64,000 bases of DNA, taken from Lichenibacterium minor. Lineage in GTDB: Bacteria; Pseudomonadota; Alphaproteobacteria; Rhizobiales; Beijerinckiaceae. A program made the translations under genes and the position numbers. The stretch covers positions 62,001 through 126,000 of the forward strand of contig NZ_QYBB01000005.1 in NCBI RefSeq assembly GCF_004137685.1, written 5' to 3'. The notes under the pieces are model-generated. The model was not told the origin of the DNA. It made no database searches and worked only from the letters and a program-made list of their open reading frames with translations. Of the stretch, positions 49,053 through 60,343 are shown piece after piece; the first letter of the stretch is position 1; the number at the start of each line of letters is the position of its first letter.

Positions 49053-49988
49053 TCACTCCCCCGTGCAGAGCGGGGTCGGTCGCGGCGGCGGCGGCGGATG
49101 GGCCGCCTTGTAGCGCGCGATGATCGGTTCCAGCACGGCCCGCGGCCAGAACTTCGGCGCGCCGATCTCGGCCCGGCACGTCGCGTCCCAATAGCCGGCT
49201 CCCCGCGCCGCTTCGCGCACGTCCGCGGCTTCGGGGTAGATGTAGAGCGTCGTCGGCCGGCCCTCGACCATCGCGCCGATCTTCGCGGCGTCCGCCGCGG
49301 ACCAGCTCGTGCAGCCGTTGGAGCGGCCGCCGGCATAATCGACGAGATGGCCGAAGCGCACGAAGCCCTGTGGGTCGGCATAGGGGTTGCCCGGGTCGCG
49401 GCGCAGGCACACGCCCTTCATGGTCACGGCCGCGTGGCCGCCGATCTCGCGGCTTCGGGCGTTGGCGGTCTCGCCTTCGCCCTCGAAGGGGACGAAGGTG
49501 CGCAGGAAGGGCGACGTGCCCCCGCCGGCGTCGCGGAAAAAGCCTTTGAAGGTCGTGCGCGCTTCGCCCGTCACGTAGCTGCCGCCGGTGGTGAGGTTCG
49601 AGTCCGCGGCGTTGCCGAAGTTCTTCGCGCAGCGGCGCCCGTTGCGGAAATCGGCGGCGCCGGGGAGGTCCAGCCCCGAGCCGTGGCCGGCGGGGATGGC
49701 GGAAAAGCTCTGTTCGGCCTCGCACACGACGTAGAACCGGCCGCCGTCGGGGTCGTTGGGCCGGGTCGCGTCCATGGCGAACCAGCAGGGGTTCGACACC
49801 CGGCCTTCCGCCGACTTGCGCAGGTAGAGCGATCGCGCGCGCTGCAGCACCGGCGCGGCGATCTGTCCGTCGCCCAGGCCGACGTGGGGGGCGAGCCAGC
49901 CTGGAACGTCGTCGGCCAGCGCCGGAGTCGCGAGGCCGGCGCAGACGGCGGCCAGCAGGGCTGAACGGAGGGCGGATCTCGTGGTCAC
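49053..49988 (-). CDS. L,D-transpeptidase-like murein enzyme (YkuD_2-like)
   Basis: A 311-residue protein from GTG 49988 with a signal peptide (ALRSALLAAVCAGLATPALADD). The mature part has the order of the L,D-transpeptidase catalytic domain: FYVVCEAEQSFSAIPAGHGSGLDLPG, GSYVTGEARTTFKGFF, VTMKGVCLRRD, and the active-site motif GGRSNGCTSWS, where Cys follows a G as in S-x-GC. The GHGSG and HG-like glycine/histidine pair suit substrate binding. It may crosslink or trim peptidoglycan. Cysteines elsewhere could form disulfides. Confidence 0.7.
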   Translation of the reverse strand: MTTRSALRSALLAAVCAGLATPALADDVPGWLAPHVGLGDGQIAAPVLQRARSLYLRKSAEGRVSNPCWFAMDATRPNDPDGGRFYVVCEAEQSFSAIPAGHGSGLDLPGAADFRNGRRCAKNFGNAADSNLTTGGSYVTGEARTTFKGFFRDAGGGTSPFLRTFVPFEGEGETANARSREIGGHAAVTMKGVCLRRDPGNPYADPQGFVRFGHLVDYAGGRSNGCTSWSAADAAKIGAMVEGRPTTLYIYPEAADVREAARGAGYWDATCRAEIGAPKFWPRAVLEPIIARYKAAHPPPPPRPTPLCTGE

Positions 49989-50146
49989 GCGGGCCGGGCC
50001 TCCGGATCGGTCGGGCTGATACCAGCGGTCGACGGTTTCGTCCGCCGGCGAGCGCGGACGCGCCCCGCCGTTCGCCGCACGGCCCTGCACGCTAGCACGG
50101 ACGGGGCGCGGGGTCCCCGTCTGCCCCGGCGGGAAGCGCGGCACGG

Positions 50147-52546
50147 TCATTCCGCCGCGGCCCGCCCGTCCCGGTCGCCGGCGAGCTTCTGGTCCAGCCA
50201 AGCGTCGAGCCTGTCGAGCGCGGGGCTCGACACGGTGGGCGCGGCGGGCGGGTTGGCGTAGCCGGCGGCCTTCAGCTTGGCGTGTATGTCGTAGAGCAGG
50301 TCGCTCGTCACGCGGCCCCGGCCCTCGACGTCCTCGATGAAGCAGATCAGGTCGAAGCTCATGTTCGCCTCGCCGAGCGCGGTGAACAGCACGGAAGGCG
50401 TCGGGATGGTCAGCACCCGCTCGTGCGCCTTGGCGGTCGAGATCAGCGCGCCCCGCACCTCCTCGGGGTCGGCGGACAGCGGCACCGTGAAGCCGAGCTT
50501 GATGCGGCCGACGCGGTCGTTGCGCACCCAGTTCTTCACGACGCCCGACATCAGCGACGCGTTGGGCATGATGACGAGCGCGCGGTCGAAGGTCTCGATC
50601 TCGGTGGAGCGGACGTTGATGCGGCGCACGAAGCCCGATTCCGCGCCCACCTCCACCCAGTCGCCGACCCGCACGGCCCGCTCCCAGAGCAGGATCAGCC
50701 CGGACACGAAGTTGTTGGTGACGGTCTGCAGGCCGAGGCCGATGCCCACCGACAGGCCGCCGGCGATGAGGCTCAGCCGCTCGAACGACAGGCCGAGGTA
50801 GGCCAGGGCGAGGCCCAGCGCCACGACGAAGCCCATGTAGCCGAAGCTGGTGACGAGCGAGTTCTGCAGGCCGGTGTCGAGCCGGGTGTGGGGGAGGTAC
50901 TGGGTTTCCAACCAGCGTTGGACGGCGCGCCTGACCGCCATGGCGACGGTGAACAGCAGCACGGCGACGATCAGCGACGAGATCGAGATCGTGGCGCCGC
51001 CGATCGAGAAGCCGAAGAAGGCGGCCTCGACGGTCGCCACCATGTCGCCCGACTCGATGCGCCACGGCGCCAGCACCAGGATCACCGCCGCGACGTAGAG
51101 CGTCACCTTGACGAAACCGGACAACAGGATCGCCACCTGGTCGAGCCGGCCCTGCGGCAGCCCGAGCGCGGAGGACAGGCCGTGAGCGGCCGGCGTTTCC
51201 GGCCGGGTGAGGGCGCCGAAGCCCTCCTCGGCGAGGTTCACCAGCACGTAAAGCAGCGCCAGAGTGCCCGCCACCGCGAGGAACTGCTCGATCAGGAAGG
51301 CCGCGAAGGCGATGAAGCCGACCAGCACGGACACCAGCAGGGCGAGGCCGAGCGCGCGGCCCGCGGTGCGCAGCAGCGTGGCCCAGCGCTGACCCGCGGC
51401 GCCGCGCCGTTCCGCTTCGGCGCGGCGAAGCCAGCTCCTGCGCAGCGCCAGGGCCAGCGCCACCGTGACGGCGGCGGCGCCGAGCCCCCGCGTCGCGATG
51501 GCGACCGGCACGCCGACGCCGATGAAGTCGTTCACCGCCTCGACCATGTGGACCGACGCCACGATGACGGTCGACTGGATGGTGAGGTGGTACAGGTTGC
51601 GGGCGGTGGCGTCGTCGATCGGCGGCAGGCGCCAGTTGGGGCTCTTCGGGGCGAACAGCCCGCGCGCGAGGCCGATCCCGACCGACACGGCCGCGACCGC
51701 GACGGTGAGCGCGGTGCCGAGCGATTCCAGCAGCGTCGGCAGGTCGAACAGCGACACGAGCACGCCCACGGCCAGCATGGCGCCGACCGGCACGGCCGCG
51801 GTCGCGGCCGCCACGCGCAGCGCCCACACGGCCTTCAGCAGCCGCGATGGCTTGGCGGTGGGGTCGCGGCCCCGAAGCCCGACGGCGATCCGCCAGGCCG
51901 GGTAGTAGAGCAGGGCGACCAGCAACAGCAGCAAGCCGAGCGCGGCGCGGTGGGCGGGGGGGAGCCCGCCGTAGGCGGCCTGGGTCCAGTTGCTCGCCAG
52001 CGTGGCGACGCGGCCGAGGTCGTCCGGCGCCTCGGCGGCGACCGCGCGCCACAGCCCGGGGCTGAGCAGGCTGGAGGAGCGGGTGAAGAGGTCGTGGGCG
52101 AAGAGGGCGCGGCGGCGGCCCACGATCGTGTCGCTCACCTGCGCGGCCTGCACGGCCAGCACCTTGGCGCGCTTCTGTGTGGCGTCGAGGTCGTCGAAGA
52201 GCTTCTGCTGCGCGGCGCGCTCGTCGGTGACCGACTGCGCTTCGCCGGCACCGCCCTTGTCGTCGGGCTTCGGCCCGAGCTGCGCGAGCCGGTCCTTCAC
52301 GGCCGCGAGGCGGGGCGCGAGGTCGGCCGCGACCGCGTTCATCTGACCCGCGATGGGGTCGACCTGGCCGCGGAGCTGCTGCAGCACGGCGTCGCCGAGG
52401 TCGCCGCGCGCCAGCCGCCCGTCCACCGCGTCGATGGTCTGCTTGGCCATGTCGATGTCGCCCGCGGCCTTGTTGGGCGCCTGGGCGAACGCCGGCGCGA
52501 CGAGCAGGCAGAGGGCGAGCGACAGGAGGGACGGGAAGCGATGCAA
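50147..52546 (-). CDS. MscS-family mechanosensitive channel with DUF3772 N-terminus
   Basis: A 799-residue protein. A TTG start at 52546 gives a proper signal peptide (MHRFPSLLSLALCLLVAPAFA); upstream in-frame sequence is not plausible. A long periplasmic helical DUF3772-type domain (about 25-185, coiled-coil-rich) precedes about ten membrane segments, and the MscS core (QTVTNNFVSGLILLWERAVRVGDWVEVG, the pore-lining Gly/Ala helix SIGGGLSVGIGLGLQ and the VRSTEIETFDRALVIMPNASLMSGVVKNW beta domain) lies in the C-terminal third. It should open under membrane tension to release solutes. Co-directional with the DUF2125 gene upstream. Confidence 0.88.
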   Translation of the reverse strand: MHRFPSLLSLALCLLVAPAFAQAPNKAAGDIDMAKQTIDAVDGRLARGDLGDAVLQQLRGQVDPIAGQMNAVAADLAPRLAAVKDRLAQLGPKPDDKGGAGEAQSVTDERAAQQKLFDDLDATQKRAKVLAVQAAQVSDTIVGRRRALFAHDLFTRSSSLLSPGLWRAVAAEAPDDLGRVATLASNWTQAAYGGLPPAHRAALGLLLLLVALLYYPAWRIAVGLRGRDPTAKPSRLLKAVWALRVAAATAAVPVGAMLAVGVLVSLFDLPTLLESLGTALTVAVAAVSVGIGLARGLFAPKSPNWRLPPIDDATARNLYHLTIQSTVIVASVHMVEAVNDFIGVGVPVAIATRGLGAAAVTVALALALRRSWLRRAEAERRGAAGQRWATLLRTAGRALGLALLVSVLVGFIAFAAFLIEQFLAVAGTLALLYVLVNLAEEGFGALTRPETPAAHGLSSALGLPQGRLDQVAILLSGFVKVTLYVAAVILVLAPWRIESGDMVATVEAAFFGFSIGGATISISSLIVAVLLFTVAMAVRRAVQRWLETQYLPHTRLDTGLQNSLVTSFGYMGFVVALGLALAYLGLSFERLSLIAGGLSVGIGLGLQTVTNNFVSGLILLWERAVRVGDWVEVGAESGFVRRINVRSTEIETFDRALVIMPNASLMSGVVKNWVRNDRVGRIKLGFTVPLSADPEEVRGALISTAKAHERVLTIPTPSVLFTALGEANMSFDLICFIEDVEGRGRVTSDLLYDIHAKLKAAGYANPPAAPTVSSPALDRLDAWLDQKLAGDRDGRAAAE

Positions 52547-52590
52547 GAAGCGGCCTCGGATTCGGTAGAGGATGGAGGGGGCCGCCGGCC

Positions 52591-53637
52591 TCAATAGAGG
52601 GGCGGCAAGCGAAGGCCCGTCTTGAACGGGCCGACCGAGACCGTCCCGTCCGCGAAGGCCACCGGCAGCGCTACGGTGCCGGGCGCCGGGGCGGGGGCGG
52701 GCTTCGTGCCGAGCAGGTTGGCCAGCAGGCCGCCGACCTGGACGGCACCGAGCGAGATGCCGAAGCGCTTCAGGATCGGCTCGAAGCCGCCGAAGCGCGC
52801 GTCGAGCCGGCCCTGAACGCGGTGGGACGCGTCGAGCCCGAGCGACCCGGCGGCGCCGAGCGACAGCGGCCCCTTGGTGAGCGCGATATTGCCCACGTCG
52901 AGCCGCCCGCCGGCGACCCGCCAGCGCTCGACCGTCGCCGGGCCGAGGTCCGGCAGGTCGCCCAGGGCGTGGGTGACGATGCCGGACAACAGCCCGTCGA
53001 GCGGGGCCGCTTCGCCCGTCACGGCGTCGAGCCCCGGCACCGCCAGGGCCGACAGGGCGATCTCCACGCTGTCCGCGTCGGCCGCCGCGGGGGCCAGCGC
53101 CGGGCCGGCGTGGAGTTCCACCCGCCGGGCCGTGCCGCCGCCGCCGGGCCGGTCGAGCGCGATCTCTTCGCCGACGACCTCGGCCCGGGCCCGCCCCGTG
53201 AGGACGCCGCGGAGCTTGGCGCCCAAGCGCGCCCAGCCGAGCGTGAAGTCCGAGTGGTGGTCGGCCGTCGCCAGGGTCATGGGGCCGTCGAGCAGGACGT
53301 AGACGGCGCTGGGCTCGTAGAGCCAAGCCCGCGCCGTCAGGCCCGCGAGGTGGCCCCGCCCGGGCGAGCCGTCGACGACACCGTCGAAGCCGACGCCGCG
53401 GCACGACACGTCGATGCGGAACGGGTAGCCGTCGATCGTGCGATCGGGGCAAGACCAGCGGCGGCCGTGCGCGGCTTCCGACGCGATGAAGCCGTCGAGC
53501 CCGGCCGCGGCCTGCCCGCGCGCCACGGCCCAGAACACCGACCAGCCGAGCACCAGGATGGCGAGCGACAGCAGCGGCACCATCACGGTGGCGCGCGGGC
53601 GGCGGCGCGGGCGGCGCAGGGCGATCCCCTGGCTCAT
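52591..53637 (-). CDS. DUF2125-domain membrane-anchored protein
   Basis: A 348-residue protein, ATG 53637. A membrane anchor lies at about residues 17-37 (VMVPLLSLAILVLGWSVFWAV). The domain begins LDGFIASEAAHGRRWSCPDRTIDGYPFRIDVSCRGVGF, a classic DUF2125 feature with two conserved cysteines, and ends with VSVGPFKTGLRLPPLY. The family is common in alphaproteobacteria and resembles lipid-tunnel proteins of the AsmA type; the function is unknown. Located between the MscS gene and the ChaC gene. Confidence 0.82.
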   Translation of the reverse strand: MSQGIALRRPRRRPRATVMVPLLSLAILVLGWSVFWAVARGQAAAGLDGFIASEAAHGRRWSCPDRTIDGYPFRIDVSCRGVGFDGVVDGSPGRGHLAGLTARAWLYEPSAVYVLLDGPMTLATADHHSDFTLGWARLGAKLRGVLTGRARAEVVGEEIALDRPGGGGTARRVELHAGPALAPAAADADSVEIALSALAVPGLDAVTGEAAPLDGLLSGIVTHALGDLPDLGPATVERWRVAGGRLDVGNIALTKGPLSLGAAGSLGLDASHRVQGRLDARFGGFEPILKRFGISLGAVQVGGLLANLLGTKPAPAPAPGTVALPVAFADGTVSVGPFKTGLRLPPLY

Positions 53638-53699
53638 GGCGCATTCCCGGCGGCCGCCGATCGGCCTACAGGAGGGGGCGCCGAGGAGACGGGACGACG

Positions 53700-54221
53700 A
53701 TGGACACCGAGGACCTGTGGATCTTCGCCTACGGGTCGCTGATGTGGCGGCCGGACTTCGCCTATGCGGAGAGGGTCGGGGCGCGTCTCTACGGATATCA
53801 TCGGGCCCTCTGCATCTATTCGCACCACCACCGCGGCACCACGGAGCGCCCCGGCCTGGTGCTCGGGCTCGACCGCGGCGGCTCCTGCGTCGGCCTGTGC
53901 TTCCGTATCGCGGCCGATGCGCGCGCCGCAACCCTGGATGCCGTCAGGGCCCGCGAGCTGATCTCGGGCGTCTATGCGGAGATTGCGGCGCCGGTGCGCC
54001 TCGCGGACGGCCGCAGGCTGGCGGCCCTCGCCTACGTGGCCCGGCGCGACCACGACCAATATGCCGGGGCGCTCGACACCGCCGAGGTGGCGCGTCTCGT
54101 GGCGCAGGGGCACGGGCAATACGGGCCCAACGTCGACTACGTGCGCAACACCCACGCGCACCTGGCCGAGATGGGTGTGCGCGATGCCAGGCTGGCCGCC
54201 GTGGTGGAGCGGCTGGGGTGA
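53700..54221 (+). CDS. Gamma-glutamylcyclotransferase, ChaC family
   Basis: A 173-residue protein. The substrate-binding loop is IFAYGSLMWRPDF; the ring continues LYGYHRALCIYSHHHRGT, PGLVLGLDRGGSCVGLCFRI, and the catalytic Glu candidate is in RARELISGVYAEIAAP. ChaC enzymes cleave gamma-glutamyl compounds, chiefly glutathione, to 5-oxoproline and Cys-Gly. Length is typical. Divergent from the DUF2125 gene. Start ATG 53700. Confidence 0.9.
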   Translation: MDTEDLWIFAYGSLMWRPDFAYAERVGARLYGYHRALCIYSHHHRGTTERPGLVLGLDRGGSCVGLCFRIAADARAATLDAVRARELISGVYAEIAAPVRLADGRRLAALAYVARRDHDQYAGALDTAEVARLVAQGHGQYGPNVDYVRNTHAHLAEMGVRDARLAAVVERLG

Positions 54222-54297
54222 GGGGGAGGGGGCGGCCCGCGCCTTGAGGTCGCCGCCGCGGCGGCCTATCCTCGAAGCGGCCGATCGGAAACCGCCC

Positions 54298-55005
54298 ATG
54301 CGCGCCCCCGCCCTCCTCGCCGTCGCGGCTGCCCTGCTGGGCGCCGGCCCGGCACGCTCCGCCGACATCGCCGTCGCGGCCTTCTCGGGGCCGACGCCCG
54401 TGATCACCATCCGCGGCGAGATCGCGGCCGGCGACGAGCTGAAGTTCACGCGCTTCGCCGCCGTGCTCGCCAGCGCGGTCGTCGAGCTCGACAGCACAGG
54501 GGGGCGCCTGGCTCCGGCGCTGACGATCGGCGACACCCTCGCCCGCAAGGGATTCTCGACCTACGTCGCGCCCCATGCCGTCTGCTCCTCGGCCTGCGGG
54601 CTGATCTGGCTCGCGGGCAAGCCCCGGGTGATGCAGGCCACGGCGGCGGTGGGCTTCCACGCCGCCTATGTTCCCGACGGGCAGGGCATCGACCGCGAGA
54701 ACGGGCTCAGCAACGCGCTGATCGGCTCCTACATGGCGCGGCTCGACCTCGGCACCGACGCCGTCATGTTCGCCACCGCGGCGGGGCCGGGCGGCATGGC
54801 ATGGATCACGCCCCGGGACGGGAGCCGCTACGGCATCCCCTTCGAAGTGGTGCAGGAGGACATCGCCAGCCTCAGGACGGCTGCGGCCCCGTCGCCCGCC
54901 GTGGCCGCCACGGATGCCGTGGGGTCGCTGAAATCCGCCGTGGCGGCGGTGCGGCGCGCCGAAACCGCGCCGCGCGTCCCTGCGCGAAGGTCCGTCGCGC
55001 CTTGA
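54298..55005 (+). CDS. Secreted ClpP/crotonase-fold protein (COG3904-like)
   Basis: A 235-residue protein with a signal peptide (MRAPALLAVAAALLGAGPARSAD). The body resembles ClpP-like periplasmic proteins: VVELDSTGGRLAPALTIGDTLARKGFSTYV, HAVCSSACGLIWLAG (Ser in the SSAC segment, Cys residues on both sides), and VGFHAAYVPDGQ. The catalytic His candidate is in GFHAAY. Activity on peptides or other substrates is unknown. The C-terminal 50 residues are Ala/Arg/Val-rich and disordered. Start ATG 54298. Confidence 0.78.
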   Translation: MRAPALLAVAAALLGAGPARSADIAVAAFSGPTPVITIRGEIAAGDELKFTRFAAVLASAVVELDSTGGRLAPALTIGDTLARKGFSTYVAPHAVCSSACGLIWLAGKPRVMQATAAVGFHAAYVPDGQGIDRENGLSNALIGSYMARLDLGTDAVMFATAAGPGGMAWITPRDGSRYGIPFEVVQEDIASLRTAAAPSPAVAATDAVGSLKSAVAAVRRAETAPRVPARRSVAP

Positions 55006-55051
55006 ACCGCGAGACCGGCGAACGGGTGTCGCGAGGGGGCGGCCTCGTCGC

Positions 55052-55309
55052 TCAGTAGCCTGCGCGCGCCGGCAGGCTCGGCCTCCTGTCGGGGGCGGCG
55101 TCGAACTGCCCGCGCAGCGCCAGCACGGAGATGTCGACCGGGACCGCCGCCGTCGCGCGGTCGGACGTCCGGTCCACCAGGAACCCCGTCGCGATCACCA
55201 GCGGCATGCAGGCGAGGCCGGCCAGGAGGGCCGCGCTGATCGGGTTGTTCGACGGGCGAGGCGACGCGGCGTCGGGGGCGTTGACCGGCGGATCGTCGGC
55301 GCGCTGCAT
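55052..55309 (-). CDS. Small single-pass membrane protein, unknown
   Basis: An 85-residue protein, ATG 55309. One membrane helix (NPISAALLAGLACMPLVIATGFLV) separates a Pro-rich cytoplasmic N-terminus from a periplasmic tail. No family recognised. It is downstream of and co-directional with rpoD but separated by the rpoD terminator, so it should have its own promoter. Confidence 0.5.
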   Translation of the reverse strand: MQRADDPPVNAPDAASPRPSNNPISAALLAGLACMPLVIATGFLVDRTSDRATAAVPVDISVLALRGQFDAAPDRRPSLPARAGY

Positions 55310-55436
55310 GGGAAATCCCGGCGGATGGGGCGCCGACGGCCGGCGCGTGCCGACCCTGGCCGATGCGCCGTTAACGGGCTCCGCCGAAGGACGCCCCATC
55401 GCGCGACGTGCTGAACGCCGCGTTGCTCCCTGCACG

Positions 55437-55461
55437 GAAAAGGCCCGGATCGCTCCGGGCC
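55437..55461 (-). terminator. Intrinsic terminator of rpoD
   Basis: On the minus strand, GGCCCGGA and TCCGGGCC form a perfect 8-bp stem with a 4-nt loop, followed by TTTTCCG. It lies just after the rpoD stop at 55468. Confidence 0.8.
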
Positions 55462-55467
55462 CCGCGG

Positions 55468-57522
<2,055 letters not shown>

Positions 57523-57676
57523 CGTCCGCTCCGACCGGCCACGCGCCCCGCTGGGCGTGCTCGCCTGAAACCCTGTGCTCATGCCCGACCCCGGCCTCGA
57601 TCACGTGTCGCCGAGGACCATCCGCCAAGGCAGTAAATTACGATTTAACCATGATGCAGGAAAAGCGCCAGAAACC

Positions 57677-59644
57677 TCAATCCCCCGAAGCCCTGTGGCC
57701 GGAAAGGGTTCCATAGCCCTCGACCATCGCTTCCGTCCCCTCCAAGGTGGCCAAGTGAGCCTGAATGGCCTGGAGTTCCGCCCATCGCCCTTCCGAAGGC
57801 TCACGGGCGAGCGCGTCGCGTGCGTCCTGCAAGTCTCTATGTAGGTCCCGGGCCTTGCGGTGCAAGGCCATGGCCTGGAGCAAGCTCAGCTCGGCGTCCT
57901 CCGGGGCGGCGGCCGGCCCCGTCGACCACAGCGGCGCGCGCTCCGCCAGGGCCTGCACGCGGCGCCGGAGGTCGCCCGAACCGCGGAGGTCGAGGGCGGC
58001 CTTGAAGGTCTCGTGGTCGAGCACGTGCTCGGACAGGAGTTCCACCATGCGGTCCCTCAACGCCCCCAACTCCGGCGCTTCGAAGGCGAGCTCGCTCAAG
58101 CCCTCGGCGTGGTGGTCGAGCAGCGCGGGATGGTTCATCACGATGGTGAGGATCTCGAGCTCGCGCCGCTTGAAGCCGGGGCCCGCCGCCTCGGGCCCGC
58201 GCGCCAGGCCGGCGCTGAGCTGCGCCGGCGCGGAGCCGCGGTAGCCGCGCAGGGGAGGCGGGCTGCCGAAGCGTGGGCGGCCCGGGGGCGCGAAGGGCGA
58301 GGTGGGCCGCCCGCCGCCCGCCTGAGGCGCACGCCCGCCGCCCGGGCCGCCGCCCGGGTTGCCGCCGCGGCGCGGTCCGCCCGTCAGCGCGTCGAGCCGG
58401 CCGTAAAGCTCCTGCTGGTAGTAGCGCCGCAGCGTTTCGTCGCCGATCTGCTTGGCGAGTTCGCCGAGCCGATGCTTCAGCCCGGCCCGCCGTTCCGGCG
58501 TGTCGAGCGTGGTCGCCTCGGTTTCGCGGCTCCAAAGCACCTCGACCAGCGGCTTCGCGCCCGCCAGCACGGCCCCGATGGCGCCGCCGCCGCCGCTCTT
58601 GGCGAGGTCGTCGGGGTCCTGGCCGTCCGGCAGGAAGGCGAAGCGCAGCGTCTTCTCGGGCGTGATGGCCGGCAGCGCCGTGTCGAGCGCTTTCGCGGCC
58701 GCCCGGCGCCCGGCGCCATCGCCGTCGAAGCACAGGATCGGCTCCGGGCTCATGCGCCACAGCAGCTCGCATTGCTCGATGGTCAGCGCCGTGCCGAGCC
58801 CCGCCACCACGTTGGGGAAGCCCGCGGCATGCATGGCGATGACGTCGATGTAGCCTTCCACGGAGACCACCGCGCCGCGGTCCTGCGCGGCCTTGCGGGC
58901 GCGGTGGTGGTTGTAGAGCAGGTGGCCCTTGTGGAAGAGCGGCGTTTCGGGCGAGTTCAGGTATTTCGCCGGCACGTCCTTCTCCAGCGCCCGGCCGCCG
59001 AAGGCGATGACCCGGCCGGAGCGATCCTGGATGGGGAAGATCACTCGGTCGCGGAACTTGTCGTAGGGCACCGCGATGCCCTCGCCGTGGTTCAGCAGCC
59101 CCGCCTCGCACATCACCTCGACGGAGGCGCCCTTGCCGGCCAGGTGGTCGCGCAGCGCGTAGCGCTCCCCCGGCGCGTAGCCGAGCCGGAACTCGGCCTG
59201 GACGGCGGGCGCGATGGCGCGGGACGCCACGTAGTCGCGGCCGCGCCCGCCGTGCGAGCCCTTGAGCACCGCTTCGAAGAACTGGGCGGCCAGCTCCATC
59301 ACCTCGACGAGCCCGGTGCGCTTCTTGTCTCGCTCGACGGATTCGGCTGTGGCCTTCGGCAGGTCGAGCCCGGCCTCGCCCGCCAACGCTTCGACGGCCT
59401 CGGGGAAGGACAGGCCGTCCGTCGCCATGACGAAATCGAAGATGTTGCCGTTGCGCCCGGAGGAGAAGTCGAACCACGCCATCTTGGCGTCGTTGACGTA
59501 GAAGGACGGCGTCTTCTCGGCGTTGAAGGGCGACAGGCCGCGCCACTCGCGCCCCTGCTTCTTCAGCCGCACCCGCCGCCCGACGACGTCGGACACGTTC
59601 ACCCGGTTCTTGATCTCGTCGAGGAATTCCGGGGTGAAGCGCAT
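57677..59644 (-). CDS. dnaG: DNA primase
   Basis: A 655-residue primase that makes RNA primers at the fork. The N-terminal domain reads RRVRLKKQGREWRGLSPFNAEKTPSFYVNDAKMAWFDFSSGRNGNIFDF. All four zinc ligands of E. coli DnaG (Cys40, His43, Cys61, Cys64) are replaced, by Ser, Asn, Asp and Ser; alphaproteobacterial primases generally have such a degenerate zinc ribbon. The catalytic TOPRIM core is intact: VSVEGYIDVIAMHAAG (EGYxD), LCFDGDGAGRRAA (DxD) and LPDGQDPDDL. A Gly/Pro-rich linker (about 435-475) precedes the DnaB-binding domain. Start ATG 59644. Confidence 0.95.
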   Translation of the reverse strand: MRFTPEFLDEIKNRVNVSDVVGRRVRLKKQGREWRGLSPFNAEKTPSFYVNDAKMAWFDFSSGRNGNIFDFVMATDGLSFPEAVEALAGEAGLDLPKATAESVERDKKRTGLVEVMELAAQFFEAVLKGSHGGRGRDYVASRAIAPAVQAEFRLGYAPGERYALRDHLAGKGASVEVMCEAGLLNHGEGIAVPYDKFRDRVIFPIQDRSGRVIAFGGRALEKDVPAKYLNSPETPLFHKGHLLYNHHRARKAAQDRGAVVSVEGYIDVIAMHAAGFPNVVAGLGTALTIEQCELLWRMSPEPILCFDGDGAGRRAAAKALDTALPAITPEKTLRFAFLPDGQDPDDLAKSGGGGAIGAVLAGAKPLVEVLWSRETEATTLDTPERRAGLKHRLGELAKQIGDETLRRYYQQELYGRLDALTGGPRRGGNPGGGPGGGRAPQAGGGRPTSPFAPPGRPRFGSPPPLRGYRGSAPAQLSAGLARGPEAAGPGFKRRELEILTIVMNHPALLDHHAEGLSELAFEAPELGALRDRMVELLSEHVLDHETFKAALDLRGSGDLRRRVQALAERAPLWSTGPAAAPEDAELSLLQAMALHRKARDLHRDLQDARDALAREPSEGRWAELQAIQAHLATLEGTEAMVEGYGTLSGHRASGD

Positions 59645-59691
59645 GGAGTCGATATAGGGCCGCGTGGGAGGTGGGGAAACCGGCCGCCGCC

Positions 59692-60294
59692 CTATTCGGG
59701 TGCCGCCTCGCCGTCGCCCGATGCGGCGTCCGCGGCCGCGGGGTCGAAGGTGGACGCGTAGCTCTGCCCCGCTTCCGCCGCGTCCTGGCGCGGGCTCGCG
59801 GCTTCGGTCGGGCGGGGCGTCGCGCGGGCGAGGGCGGCCATCTCGGCGCGGCCGAGCTTCTCGTAGAAGGCGTTGCCGCCCGCCACCAGCAGGTAATGCA
59901 TGTTGGTGTAGGGGAAGGTCAGCCCCGCCGTGTGGAAGAACATGGCGTTGGGCGGCAGCTGCGGGTGGCGCTCGCCGGACAGCACCTTGTCGGCCATGCG
60001 CGACGACAGCGCCGCTTCGCGCGGGTTCACCGGCCGGTCGAGCACGCCGGGCGCGAACTGGTTGCGCTGCCCCACCACCTCGCAGACGCTTTTCGGATAT
60101 TTGGGGTTGTCGAGCCGGTTCATCACCGTCGTGCCCACGGCCAGCATGCCGTCGGGGCTGGAGCGGTTCGACTCGAAATACATCACGCGCGCCATGCAAT
60201 CGTGGTCGGTGAGCTGCGAGCCCGCGCAGCCCGCCAGCAGGGGGAGCGCCGCCGCGAGGACCAGGGCCGGCCTGAGCGACGGGATGGACGGCAT
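59692..60294 (-). CDS. SleB-type cell wall hydrolase lipoprotein
   Basis: A 200-residue protein. The start ATG 60294 gives a signal peptide with lipobox LLAGC, so it is probably a lipoprotein. The mature domain matches the hydrolase_2/SleB family: CMARVMYFESNRSSPDGMLAVGTTVMNRLDNPKYPKSVCEVVGQRNQFAPGVLD, with the catalytic Glu in YFES. Family members cut peptidoglycan glycan strands (cortex-lytic in bacilli, cell-wall remodelling in alphaproteobacteria). The C-terminus is an Ala/Pro tail. Between dnaG and the GFA gene on the same strand. Confidence 0.82.
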   Translation of the reverse strand: MPSIPSLRPALVLAAALPLLAGCAGSQLTDHDCMARVMYFESNRSSPDGMLAVGTTVMNRLDNPKYPKSVCEVVGQRNQFAPGVLDRPVNPREAALSSRMADKVLSGERHPQLPPNAMFFHTAGLTFPYTNMHYLLVAGGNAFYEKLGRAEMAALARATPRPTEAASPRQDAAEAGQSYASTFDPAAADAASGDGEAAPE

Positions 60295-60343
60295 GGGACG
60301 GACCTCGGGCGGCGGGCGACCGCACGAGGAGTCCACAGGAAGC

